The notes beneath the pieces were generated by a model, which was not told the DNA's origin, did not search any database, and worked only from the letters and a program-made list of their open reading frames with translations. From NCBI GenBank assembly GCA_964549785.1, contig CAZJXA010000104.1:1-10917 (forward strand): a stretch of DNA of 10,917 nt, in the 5' to 3' direction. Made by a program: the position numbers and the translations under genes. Below, in pieces: positions 1 to 6,945 of the stretch. The stretch comes from JBEIUO01 sp964549785 (GTDB lineage Bacteria; Planctomycetota; Phycisphaerae; Phycisphaerales; UBA1924). The stretch's first letter is position 1; every line of letters starts with the position of its first letter.

Positions 1-1
1 G

Positions 2-292
2 GGTGGTGGAGGCGGGAAGCAGAACATCCAGGACGCGATTTTCGCGGTATGGGACAATCCCCAGTTTGCTCGCGACCTCGGCACCGACGAGATCATCGAG
101 GGCCTCCGAGCCAACGGCTTTACGTCTTCCGCAAACGATCGCTCGCTGAAGTCGAGTATCAATCAGAACCTCGCCAAACTCTGCCGCGTCGAGAAGGTGG
201 TTCGTCTTCGGACCGACGGGACGCGGATATCCAGCCGCGACACCAGCAGCCGCGCCAAGAAGTACATCGCGGCGAAACTGATCGCGGATTGA
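2..292 (+). CDS. C-terminal end of an unidentified protein, probable winged-helix-like domain (5' truncated)
   Basis: An open frame enters from the left edge in frame 2 and stops at TGA 290-292, giving the last 96 residues. It begins with a run of five glycines (a linker), followed by a compact basic domain. The segment around DEIIEGLRANGF, then SLKSSINQNLAKL, then VEKVVRLRTDGTRISS follows the helix-helix-recognition helix-wing order of small winged-helix domains often found at protein C-termini after a Gly-rich linker. The tail is Lys-rich. The fold is inferred from pattern only, and no family was recognised. The overlapping frame-1 reading from base 49 is not used here: it codes for an Arg/Pro/Ser-rich stretch that looks like a shadow. 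The gene ends 62 bases before the next start, on the same strand. Upstream domains lie outside the window. Confidence 0.6.
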   Translation, partial: GGGGGKQNIQDAIFAVWDNPQFARDLGTDEIIEGLRANGFTSSANDRSLKSSINQNLAKLCRVEKVVRLRTDGTRISSRDTSSRAKKYIAAKLIAD

Positions 293-354
293 GATCGCAC
301 GTCGCGACGAGGACCGCCTCTGAAACGGTTCCGTCGCCGCCATACCGTTCGTGC

Positions 355-1845
355 ATGCAAATCCATCTCTGCGCCGTGGCGCTCACCGCGGGCGTCGCAT
401 CCGCACAATTGGCGATCGGCACCGGCGGGATCGCGGAAATCTGGAACACCAACTGCGCTTCCTGCCACCACGAATCCGGCAAGGGGGGCGGCGCGGGCAC
501 GCGCTCAATGCTCGATGATGAGTGGGCGGGTGGCGGCGACTACCTCTCGCTGTTCAAGAGTGTCAAGCATGGGATGACGGACTCGGGAATGCCGGCGTAC
601 GGCGAAACGATGTCCGATGCCCAGTGCTGGGCGCTGGTCGTCTACCTCACCGAACTCCGCGAGAAGGATTTCCGCAAGAATGGCGGCGGTCCGAAACCGA
701 AAAACAACACGTACACGTCGGATCATGCCCGGTTCGAGACGCAGGACGTGGTCACGGAAGGGTTGAAGGTGCCGTGGGCCCTCGACTTCTTTCCCGACGG
801 TCGAATGATCCTGACGAACCGGCCGGGGGCCGTCAAGATCTATTCCGGCGGCGAAGCCGGCGGAACGCTCTCCCAAGCCATCGAAGGAACGCCCAAAGTC
901 TTCAATTCCGGTCAGGGCGGGATGATGGACGTCGCCGTCCATCCCGACTTTGCCCGCGACGAGGCGAATGCGGCGGGGTCGGGGTGGATCTATCTCGCCT
1001 ACTCCGATCCCCGCGCGGTCGAGGGGGAAAAGACCTCGGCCAACACGAAGGTGGTGCGCGGACGAGTCCGCGCCGAAGGGTCATCGTTGACGTGGGTGGA
1101 TCAGCAAACGATCTACGAGGCCAGCCCGGCAACCTACTCCCGCGCGAGCCATCACTTCGGCAGTCGCCTCGCCTTTTCGGCGGCCGACCCCGATGGAAAA
1201 CGATACCTTTTCCTGAGCCACGGCGAGCGCGGCACCAACGATCGTTCCCGCAAACCCGATGAGCCGCAGGGCAAAATCCATCGTGTTTTCGACGACGGCT
1301 CGATCCCCGGCGATAACCCGTTCATCGGCAAGGGCATCGACTCGGTGTGGAGCGTCGGGCATCGGAACCCCCAGGCCTTGGTCATGGACGACGCCGGGGG
1401 TCTGTGGTCGACGGAGCACTCGACTCGCGGCGGCGACGAGTTCAACCTCATCGAGCGCGGACGAGACTACGGCTGGAGCACCGTGTGCTTCGGGATGAAC
1501 TACAACGGCAGCCCGCACGCCCTGCCTTGGCTGGATGCGGAGGGCAACACCGGCGACATCGCCATGCCCCTGCATGTTTGGATGCCGTCCACCGGCGTCT
1601 GCGGTATGAGCATCGGCAAGCATGGCGAAACCCTGTTCCCGGGTTGGGCGGGCGATTTTTTCGCGGGCGGACTTTCGGGTGAGAATATCTGGCGGCTGCG
1701 CGTGGCCGACGGAAAAGTCACCGAGCGGGAAGAGATCATCCACGGCATCGGGCGCGTGCGCGATGTCGCGACGGGCTTGGACGGAGCGATCTATGTGGTC
1801 CTGAATGACCCGGACAAAGTCATCAGGCTCGTCCCCGCAAAGTAA
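355..1845 (+). CDS. Exported cytochrome c / PQQ-dependent glucose-sorbosone dehydrogenase fusion
   Basis: The 496-aa product is probably a periplasmic quinoprotein that oxidises a sugar or similar alcohol/aldehyde and passes electrons to its own haem. Residues 1-17 form a short signal peptide (cleavage after ASA). Residues about 22-110 are a cytochrome c domain: haem-binding CASCH at 34-38 and the probable axial ligand Met79 in GMPAY. Residues about 130-495 are a GSDH-type six-bladed propeller: VPWALDFFPDG near 139, HFGSRL with His267 at the place of the catalytic base of soluble glucose dehydrogenase (His144 in Acinetobacter, from memory), GHRNPQ with Arg337, and GGDEFN at 359-364. The ATG at 355 is chosen because it puts the signal peptide at the N-terminus; the frame stays open to 49, but that extension is low-complexity and overlaps the preceding gene. 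No Shine-Dalgarno is visible. The substrate cannot be told from sequence. A non-catalytic role is possible, since many planctomycete proteins of this type are untested. Confidence 0.9.
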   Translation: MQIHLCAVALTAGVASAQLAIGTGGIAEIWNTNCASCHHESGKGGGAGTRSMLDDEWAGGGDYLSLFKSVKHGMTDSGMPAYGETMSDAQCWALVVYLTELREKDFRKNGGGPKPKNNTYTSDHARFETQDVVTEGLKVPWALDFFPDGRMILTNRPGAVKIYSGGEAGGTLSQAIEGTPKVFNSGQGGMMDVAVHPDFARDEANAAGSGWIYLAYSDPRAVEGEKTSANTKVVRGRVRAEGSSLTWVDQQTIYEASPATYSRASHHFGSRLAFSAADPDGKRYLFLSHGERGTNDRSRKPDEPQGKIHRVFDDGSIPGDNPFIGKGIDSVWSVGHRNPQALVMDDAGGLWSTEHSTRGGDEFNLIERGRDYGWSTVCFGMNYNGSPHALPWLDAEGNTGDIAMPLHVWMPSTGVCGMSIGKHGETLFPGWAGDFFAGGLSGENIWRLRVADGKVTEREEIIHGIGRVRDVATGLDGAIYVVLNDPDKVIRLVPAK

Positions 1846-1916
1846 GCCTTGTTGCGTCCCCCTCTCTCCGTCCGGTAGTCTCTCCGTCTCTCCGTCTCTT
1901 CCTACCCTCAACACCC
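1846..1916 (+). repeat. Pyrimidine-rich spacer with short TCTCTCCG-type repeats before nuoH
   Basis: The 71 bases between the dehydrogenase stop and the nuoH start are mostly C and T, with repeated units of the form CTCTCCGT between about 1861 and 1900. There is no Shine-Dalgarno-like purine run before the nuoH ATG and no obvious hairpin terminator after the dehydrogenase gene. It may be a plain low-complexity spacer, or a leader that keeps the start region unstructured. Confidence 0.5.
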
Positions 1917-3251
1917 ATGCAAGCACCCTCCTGGCTGACCGCCCAACTTCTCGTCTCGATGGCCATGCTCCTGATCATGGTCCATGTGGTGCTGATCGGC
2001 GTGGCCTACGCCGTCTATCTCGAGCGAAAAATCTCCGCGTACATCCAGGACCGCATCGGACCAAACCGGGTCGGCTTCGACTTTGGCCTGCCCGCGCTGG
2101 CCGGGCTGAAGGGCATGCTCGGCCTCGGCCAGCCGCTGGCGGACGGCATCAAATTCATGCTCAAGGAAGACTTTACTCCCAACAAGGTGGACAAGGTCCT
2201 CTTTACCCTCGCCCCCGCCATCGTGGTCGTTCCCGCGCTCATCGGCTTCATCGTCATTCCATGGGGCGGGATGGTCGACGTTCCCACGTTCACAATCCCC
2301 CTGATCAATATGGTCATCGACGGCGGCCCGGTGCACGTCACCGGCGCCAATCTCAGCGTCGGCATCGTCTACCTGTTGGCCGTCGCCGCGCTGGGCGTCT
2401 ACGGCGTTACCCTCGGCGGCTGGGCCTCCAATAACAAGTTCTCGTTCCTGGGCGGCCTCCGGGCCACCGCCCAGATGATCTCGTACGAAATCCCCATGGG
2501 CATGGCCCTCCTGGCTGTCCTCCTGATCGTCGGAACGTTCATGCCCGAGGGGATCATTCGGTATCAGGCCAACCACGGCTGGCTCCTCATCAGCCAGCCG
2601 CTCGCCGCGGCGATCTTTTACATCTCGGCGCTCGCCGAGGCCAACCGCGCCCCCTTCGACAACGCCGAGGCGGAGCAGGAACTGGTTGGCGGCTATCACA
2701 CCGAGTATTCGTCGATGCGGTTCGCGTTGTACTTCTTGGCCGAGTACGCCCACCTGATCACCAGTTCCGCGTTCTTTGTGCTCCTCTTCATGGGCGGCTA
2801 TTCGCTCCGCTTCCTCCCGTTCATCCCCGACCTCCCCGGCCTCTCGCCCGACGACCTCATGTGGTGGGCTCCCCTCGTCAAGTTCGCCGTCTTCTTCGGC
2901 AAGGTCACGCTCATGGTGTGCTTCGCCATGGTCGTGCGGTGGACGATCCCCCGTTTGCGCTACGACCAGGTGATGATGTCCGGGTGGCAATTGGTGATCC
3001 CGCTCGCGCTCGCGCTCGTCGTCACCATCAGTTGCTTGGTCTACTTCGACCTGACCGGCATCCTGCCCTCGATCGCGGCCAACATCGGGCTCGTTCTCTT
3101 GCTTCTCCTCGTCGCACCCCTGCTGCCAAAGAGCGTGGGCAACCGCAAGATCCCCATGTTCGGCTCGCGCTTCAACCCCACCTCAGGCGAACGGATCATC
3201 ACCTCGCCGCAGGATTCCGCCGCGATCGCGGACCACCCCCTCGCGGGGTGA
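1917..3251 (+). CDS. nuoH: NADH-quinone oxidoreductase subunit H (complex I)
   Basis: NuoH is the membrane subunit that, with the hydrophilic arm, forms the quinone chamber of proton-pumping complex I (homologue of mitochondrial ND1). The 444-aa product shows the family's signatures: ERKISAYIQDRIGPNRVG at about 36-53, GWASNNKFSFLGGLRA in the middle, EANRAPFDNAEAEQELVGG from Glu241 (the conserved acidic loop), EYSSMRFAL after it, and PRLRYDQVM near the end. Several hydrophobic helices span the chain, starting at about residues 9-32. It is longer than the roughly 325 aa of the E. coli protein. Much of the extra length is C-terminal: one more likely helix at about 381-404 and a polar tail of 40 residues. 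No other nuo gene is adjacent; the left neighbour is a dehydrogenase and the right one is convergent. The ATG at 1917 is the first in frame; no Shine-Dalgarno is seen. Confidence 0.96.
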   Translation: MQAPSWLTAQLLVSMAMLLIMVHVVLIGVAYAVYLERKISAYIQDRIGPNRVGFDFGLPALAGLKGMLGLGQPLADGIKFMLKEDFTPNKVDKVLFTLAPAIVVVPALIGFIVIPWGGMVDVPTFTIPLINMVIDGGPVHVTGANLSVGIVYLLAVAALGVYGVTLGGWASNNKFSFLGGLRATAQMISYEIPMGMALLAVLLIVGTFMPEGIIRYQANHGWLLISQPLAAAIFYISALAEANRAPFDNAEAEQELVGGYHTEYSSMRFALYFLAEYAHLITSSAFFVLLFMGGYSLRFLPFIPDLPGLSPDDLMWWAPLVKFAVFFGKVTLMVCFAMVVRWTIPRLRYDQVMMSGWQLVIPLALALVVTISCLVYFDLTGILPSIAANIGLVLLLLLVAPLLPKSVGNRKIPMFGSRFNPTSGERIITSPQDSAAIADHPLAG

Positions 3252-3268
3252 TCTGCCCGAACGGGCGG
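3234..3268. terminator. Two small GC hairpins at the nuoH stop, between convergent genes
   Basis: CACCCC (3234-3239) pairs with GGGGTG (3245-3250) across a 5-base loop and overlaps the nuoH stop codon. Immediately after it, CTGCCC (3253-3258) can pair with GGGCGG (3263-3268, one G-T wobble) around a GAAC loop. The position, between two converging genes only 29 bases apart, suits a shared terminator. No T-run follows directly on the + strand, so the call is weak. Confidence 0.3.
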
Positions 3269-3280
3269 CACCGACTGAGT

Positions 3281-3622
3281 TCATTTTCCACGGACCGCGC
3301 GCCGGATCCTGCGGAACGCTTCGCCCTTGAGGATCATCGATCCGATTACAAACGGCACCGCTCCGACGCCCCCGATCATCGCTCCCCCGAGCATCCGATC
3401 GCTGACACCCTGCGATCCCCCTTCGACGTCGTCCATCGGGTTATCGACCGTACTCCGGTAGAATCCGACCAATTCCCGAACGGCCGTCCCGCCGCCGTAA
3501 AGGATGACGCCCAATCCGATCACAACGAGTATCAGCCCGAGTGTGGTTCGCATGGGCTTCAGCGTATCCGAAATCGCGTGGGCGAACTCCCCGACGTCCG
3601 ATGACGTAAGCGGACGGAACAT
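3281..3622 (-). CDS. Small two-helix membrane protein, function unknown
   Basis: The 113-aa product has two clear hydrophobic segments: TTLGLILVVIGLGVILYGG at about 26-44 and MLGGAMIGGVGAVPFVIG at about 76-93. They are separated by a polar stretch containing an acidic patch (NPMDDVEGG), and a basic tail (RRIRRAVRGK) ends the chain. This predicts a two-pass inner-membrane protein. No family was recognised. The start is uncertain: Met24 (ATG at 3551-3553) would give a 90-aa protein beginning just before the first helix, with only a weak GAAG upstream. The longer form is kept because residues 1-23 read like ordinary protein. The gene converges with nuoH and diverges from the surface-protein gene at 3720. 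Opposite-strand frames across this region give Arg/Pro/Ser-rich sequence, so this strand is preferred. Confidence 0.65.
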   Translation of the reverse strand: MFRPLTSSDVGEFAHAISDTLKPMRTTLGLILVVIGLGVILYGGGTAVRELVGFYRSTVDNPMDDVEGGSQGVSDRMLGGAMIGGVGAVPFVIGSMILKGEAFRRIRRAVRGK

Positions 3623-3719
3623 TGCCGCCCGGCCGGGGTCCGATTACACGCCAGCAACCCATTTTTCGTCGGCAACGCGGGCGCAAACACCCGTGGTGTC
3701 CGAGGAGTCCGTGACTCAT

Positions 3720-5393
3720 ATGTCCAATCGCGCATTTTTCTCGTCTTCGGCATCGCTCGATCAACTTGTCTCCGGCCGTTTCGAGGCGCTCGAGGCACGC
3801 CGCCTGATGGCCGCGGACTTGGAAGTTTCGTTCCAGAGCCTCTCGGTTCCGTTCGATTGGCTGGTTCCCGGCGACAAGGTGAAGGCTTCGGTGATCGTCG
3901 AGAACGTTGGCGACGAAACCGCCTTCGGGGACTTTGATCTTTTGGTCGGCGCGGCGAGCGTCGATGAAACGCTGGCCCCCGATGTCTTCGGTTCGCGCCG
4001 CTATTTCCTCGACCTGTTGCCCGGGTCGATCGCCCTTTACCGCAACATCACCATCACGGTCGGCTCCGAGTTCGACCCCGGCTTCTACAACTTCTTTGCG
4101 GAAGCGTCGATCCCCTCTGACTCTTCCGACCTTCCGATCGACGACGAAGACCTCGACAACAACGTGATCTACTCCGAGCAGGACGTTGAACTCGTGTATC
4201 GCTTCGGCACCTTCAACGGAGGCACGCCCCGCACCAACCGCAGCAACGTGAAGTTGGCCAGCGTCGTCGAGGAAGAGAACCCCGATACCGGGGCGATTTC
4301 GCTCCAGACGATCACCTACACCCTGACCGGCGGCGGCTACGGCCAGGTGGTCTTTAACGACTCCGAGGACGCAGCCGACCCGGCCACCCTTGTCCTGGCG
4401 GAAACCGGTTCTTCCTCCGCCTTCGCGGTCGCCGTCAAGGGGGGCTCGGGCGGTAACACCTTCAGCGGGCCCATCCAGGTTACCGGCTCGCTGCGATCCT
4501 TCAAAGCCCCCGCCATCGATCTCTTCGACGCCGACATCACGATCAACGGCACGATCGCCGACTTTGTCGTTCGCGACATCTCCTCTTCGTCGCTCGACGT
4601 CGGCTCGCGCGGCCCGGGCGTCAAGTTTGCCGCCCGCGACATCGACAACTTCGCCTTCTTTTCCGACAGCCCAGTGACGTCCTTCAAGGCCGGCAACTGG
4701 TCAGTGGCCGATCCGTCCGAGGATGAGGGCCTCTCGTCCGAAGATTACCTCTCCGCCCCGTTTGTCGGCACCCTGACCGTCGCCAACGGGTTCGAAACCG
4801 ACCTCTTCCTCGACGGCTCCGGCTCGCCCCGGGGCAACGCGCTCGGCAAGACGTCCATCCGCGGACCGGTCAGCGGCTTCTGGATCGTTGACGGCAACGC
4901 CACCGGCATCACCATCGGTTCCGCCTCCCAGGATTTCGAGTCCTCCTTCAACGGCACGCTCACCGCCTTCACGTCGCTCGGCACGTTTGAAGGTGCCATC
5001 TCAGCCCTCACGATCGGAAAACTCGATTTCCGGGGCGATCTCTTCGGCGCTGGCGTTTCCAGCGGATTTTTCCTGGGCGACGACCTCGCCTTTGGCGGCG
5101 AGGGCCGCGACGCCGACAACGCCCCCGCTTCACTGGCTTTCGGCTCGATCGCGAGCCTCAGCGTGAAGGGCTCTGTCACTGACTCGCTGATCTCCGCGGG
5201 TGTGTACAGCCTCACCGGAGAATCCCTTTTCTTTGCCCCCGGACAGGCCGCCGCGTTCCGCAAGATCGTGATCACCGGGGCGTTCAGCGATTCCGATTTC
5301 TACGGGCAGGCCTTCCCCCGCACCGTGAAAATCGGCAGCGAAACCCTCATCCCCGGCGACAACCCGGATATCTTCCGCACCACCACCGAGTAA
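3720..5393 (+). CDS. Exported or surface protein with planctomycete LEARRLMAAD-type motif and CARDB-like domain
   Basis: The 557-aa product begins with a Ser-rich N-terminus followed by FEALEARRLMAAD at 21-33. Similar motifs (of the 'LE.R.L.AA' form) occur near the N-terminus of many planctomycete exported proteins and are thought to mark export. Residues about 33-157 resemble a CARDB adhesion-type beta-sandwich: DLEVSFQSLSVP, then ENVGDETA, then GFYNFFAEA, closing with DEDLDNNVIYS. The rest (about 165-557) is Gly/Ser/Thr-rich with recurring short beta-strand units such as GSIASLSVKGSVTDSLISAG, suggesting a beta-helix or stacked-strand body. There is no C-terminal anchor helix and no dockerin. 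The frame is open back to 3504, but the ATG at 3720 is chosen because it places the motif near the N-terminus, avoids overlap with the opposite-strand gene, and has GAGGAG 12 bases upstream. The function is unknown; adhesion or a structural role is a guess from the domain. Confidence 0.85.
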   Translation: MSNRAFFSSSASLDQLVSGRFEALEARRLMAADLEVSFQSLSVPFDWLVPGDKVKASVIVENVGDETAFGDFDLLVGAASVDETLAPDVFGSRRYFLDLLPGSIALYRNITITVGSEFDPGFYNFFAEASIPSDSSDLPIDDEDLDNNVIYSEQDVELVYRFGTFNGGTPRTNRSNVKLASVVEEENPDTGAISLQTITYTLTGGGYGQVVFNDSEDAADPATLVLAETGSSSAFAVAVKGGSGGNTFSGPIQVTGSLRSFKAPAIDLFDADITINGTIADFVVRDISSSSLDVGSRGPGVKFAARDIDNFAFFSDSPVTSFKAGNWSVADPSEDEGLSSEDYLSAPFVGTLTVANGFETDLFLDGSGSPRGNALGKTSIRGPVSGFWIVDGNATGITIGSASQDFESSFNGTLTAFTSLGTFEGAISALTIGKLDFRGDLFGAGVSSGFFLGDDLAFGGEGRDADNAPASLAFGSIASLSVKGSVTDSLISAGVYSLTGESLFFAPGQAAAFRKIVITGAFSDSDFYGQAFPRTVKIGSETLIPGDNPDIFRTTTE

Positions 5394-5416
5394 CCCAACC
5401 CTACACTCTCCGCCCT

Positions 5417-6187
5417 ATGGGACACAAGGTCGCGGCGACGGCAACGGAAGCATTCCACGGTCTGCGTGAGCAGGGCGTTCTGCGTGACGGCATGACCGTG
5501 ATGGTCGGCGGCTTCGGACTATGCGGCATCCCGGAACACCTGATCGTCGCCCTCCGCGACAGCGGCGTCAAAGGCCTCACCTGCATCAGCAACAACGCGG
5601 GTGTCGATGACTGGGGCCTCGGCCTGCTCCTCCAGACCCGGCAGATCCGAAAGATGATCTCCAGTTACGTTGGCGAGAACGCCACCTTCGAGAAGCAGTT
5701 TCTCTCGGGCGAACTTGAGGTCGAATTCAACCCCCAAGGCACACTCGCTGAACGTATCCGGGCCGGCGGGGCCGGCATCCCGGCCTTCTACACCGCCACC
5801 GGCGTTGGAACCCCTGTGGCCGAAGGCAAGGAAACCCGCCCGTTCTTTAAACCCGCAGAAGACTCCGCCCTTCACAACCGCCCGGGCCCACGCGCCGCCG
5901 GTGTGCAGCCGCGGGAATACGTCATGGAAACCGGCCTCTTCGCCGACCTCGCGCTCGTCAAGGCCCACAAGGCCGATCCCTTCGGCAACCTCGTCTATCG
6001 CATGACCGCCCGCAACTTCAATCCCATGATGGCGACCGCCGCGGCACACGTCATCGCCGAAGTCGATGAGACGGTGGGCCTTGGCGAACTCGATGCCGAC
6101 GGAATCCACACGCCCGGCAACTACATCAACCGGGTGGTCCGAACCGTTTCCATCAAGCGCATCGAGCAGCGCACGATCCTGAAGTAG
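5417..6187 (+). CDS. scoA: 3-oxoacid CoA-transferase, subunit A
   Basis: This is the alpha subunit of a succinyl-CoA:3-ketoacid (or related acetate/acetoacetate) CoA-transferase, which moves CoA between acids in ketone-body and short-chain acid metabolism. The 256-aa chain carries the family-1 signature DGMTVMVGGFGLCGIP at 24-39, then SNNAGVDDWGLGLLL, the PQGTLAERIRAGGAGIPAF block at 106-124, and ARNFNPMMATAA at 198-209. It is longer than the usual 230-240 aa because of an insertion at about 144-166 (after ETRPFF and before REYVMETGLFADLALVKA). The catalytic glutamate of this family is on subunit B, which is not in the window: the next gene is nrdR on the other strand. The gene starts 23 bases after the surface-protein stop, so it may be read from the same transcript; the leader is C/T-rich with no Shine-Dalgarno. 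The symbol scoA versus atoD cannot be settled from subunit A alone. Confidence 0.93.
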   Translation: MGHKVAATATEAFHGLREQGVLRDGMTVMVGGFGLCGIPEHLIVALRDSGVKGLTCISNNAGVDDWGLGLLLQTRQIRKMISSYVGENATFEKQFLSGELEVEFNPQGTLAERIRAGGAGIPAFYTATGVGTPVAEGKETRPFFKPAEDSALHNRPGPRAAGVQPREYVMETGLFADLALVKAHKADPFGNLVYRMTARNFNPMMATAAAHVIAEVDETVGLGELDADGIHTPGNYINRVVRTVSIKRIEQRTILK

Positions 6188-6205
6188 GTGACCTGGTGAT
6201 CTGGT

Positions 6206-6230
6206 GAGCCGCCCCTCTCCCCTCCGGCTC
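6206..6230. terminator. Weak hairpin between convergent scoA and nrdR
   Basis: GAGCCG (6206-6211) is the reverse complement of CGGCTC (6225-6230), with a 13-base pyrimidine-rich loop between. It lies in the 47-base gap where scoA and nrdR converge. No T-run follows on either strand and the stem is only 6 bp. Just before it the sequence repeats CTGGTGA twice. It is a possible bidirectional terminator only. Confidence 0.25.
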
Positions 6231-6234
6231 CGGT

Positions 6235-6723
6235 TCAGAACAACCGCTTCTGGTCCTTCACGTCTTTGACGCGCCCGTCCAACAACTCCAACTGTTTTTT
6301 GAGTTCATCGACGCTTTTGAACTTGTAGTACTCACTCGCGAAACGCACCCACGCGACCTCATCGAGGTCCTTGAGTTTGAGCATCACCCGCTCACCGATC
6401 TCGCGCGTCGAGACCTCGCGGTCAAACTCCCGGTGCAGTTCTTCATCGATCTCGTCGACCATTTTGACGAGGCGTTCCTCCGACACCTTGCGCTTGCCGC
6501 AGGCTGCCTGTACCCCGCTCATGATGTTTTCGCGGCTGAAGGGCTGGCGCGTGCCCTCGCGCTTCACGACCGTCAGGCGGGCGGTCTGCTCGACGCGTTC
6601 GTAGGTTGTGAACCGGCGGGCGCACCCCAGGCACTCGCGCCGCCGACGGATCACCTTGCCGCCCTCGCTCGAGCGGCTGTCGATGACCTTGTCATTATCG
6701 ATCTGGCAATAGGGGCATAGCAC
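6235..6723 (-). CDS. nrdR: Transcriptional repressor NrdR (ribonucleotide reductase regulator)
   Basis: NrdR is a zinc-ribbon / ATP-cone repressor that senses ATP/dATP and shuts off ribonucleotide reductase genes. In the 162-aa product, Cys3, Cys6, Cys31 and Cys34 form the zinc site (CPYC and CLGC), with the family hallmarks KVIDSR at 12-17, IRRRRECLGCARRFTTYER and RFTTYER at 37-43. The ATP-cone follows from about residue 50 (VVKREGTRQPFSRENIMSG) to about 140 (VAWVRFASEYYKFKSVDEL). The length is close to the E. coli protein (149 aa), with a slightly longer charged tail. The start codon is GTG at 6721-6723: it gives the expected first residues before CPYC, and no in-frame ATG lies just upstream. 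No Shine-Dalgarno was seen. No ribonucleotide reductase gene and no clear NrdR box is in the window, so its targets lie elsewhere. Confidence 0.97.
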   Translation of the reverse strand: MLCPYCQIDNDKVIDSRSSEGGKVIRRRRECLGCARRFTTYERVEQTARLTVVKREGTRQPFSRENIMSGVQAACGKRKVSEERLVKMVDEIDEELHREFDREVSTREIGERVMLKLKDLDEVAWVRFASEYYKFKSVDELKKQLELLDGRVKDVKDQKRLF

Positions 6724-6802
6724 GTGGCAGGATGGTACCCGCCATGCACCCGTAGACGCCCACGTATTGACCGGCAGGCGCGCAACGGCAACTCAATTGC
6801 CC

Positions 6803-6833
6803 AAAGAAGGAGGCCACCGGTTTGGTGGCCTCC
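6803..6833 (-). terminator. Strong intrinsic terminator for the two-gene secreted-protein unit
   Basis: Read on the minus strand, GGAGGCCACC, a 5-base loop AAACC and GGTGGCCTCC form a perfect 10-bp GC-rich stem (6809-6833), followed at once by TTCTTT (6803-6808). It sits 37 bases beyond the stop of the SGNH-like gene, as expected for its terminator. It also separates that gene from nrdR, which is read in the same direction. Confidence 0.85.
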
Positions 6834-6870
6834 CTTGGGGACTATTTATTGGATCGACGGCGGGCGTGGA

Positions 6871-6945
6871 TCAGCAGCCGCTGTCCCAGGCCCCGAAGAA
6901 GACCACGATGTCGTCGGAATCGGTATCGCCATCGCCATCGAAGTC
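6871..6945 (-). repeat. Copy 1 of a 75-base near-identical direct repeat coding the dockerin-like tail
   Basis: Aligned by eye with 8414-8488, this copy differs at three of 75 bases (positions 6892, 6931 and 6942). It begins exactly at the stop codon and encodes the last 24 residues, ending AWDSGC. The similarity breaks off sharply at both ends: the base outside the stop codon and the codons upstream differ. Confidence 0.85.

Noticed and set aside
49..354. N-terminal extension of the dehydrogenase frame back to ATG 49
   Set aside because: It is Arg/Pro/Ser-rich, overlaps the real gene ending at 292, and would bury the signal peptide that starts at 355.
1081..1926. Minus-strand 281-codon open frame opposite the dehydrogenase
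   Set aside because: Its composition is that of an antisense shadow, and the opposite strand has a clear recognised family.
1908..2990. Minus-strand 360-codon open frame opposite nuoH
   Set aside because: It is His/Glu/Asp/Gly-rich low-complexity sequence with no family features, a typical mirror of a GC-rich membrane-protein gene.
2861..3604. Plus-strand 247-codon frame across the end of nuoH and the small membrane gene
   Set aside because: It is Arg/Pro/His-rich shadow sequence that runs through two better supported genes.
3504..3719. Upstream extension of the surface-protein frame
   Set aside because: It overlaps the start region of the opposite-strand membrane gene and moves the LEARRLMAAD motif away from the N-terminus.
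6188..6234. Repeated CTGGTGA words as a regulatory or repeat element
   Set aside because: Only two short copies are present, in a spacer between convergent genes; chance is enough to explain them.
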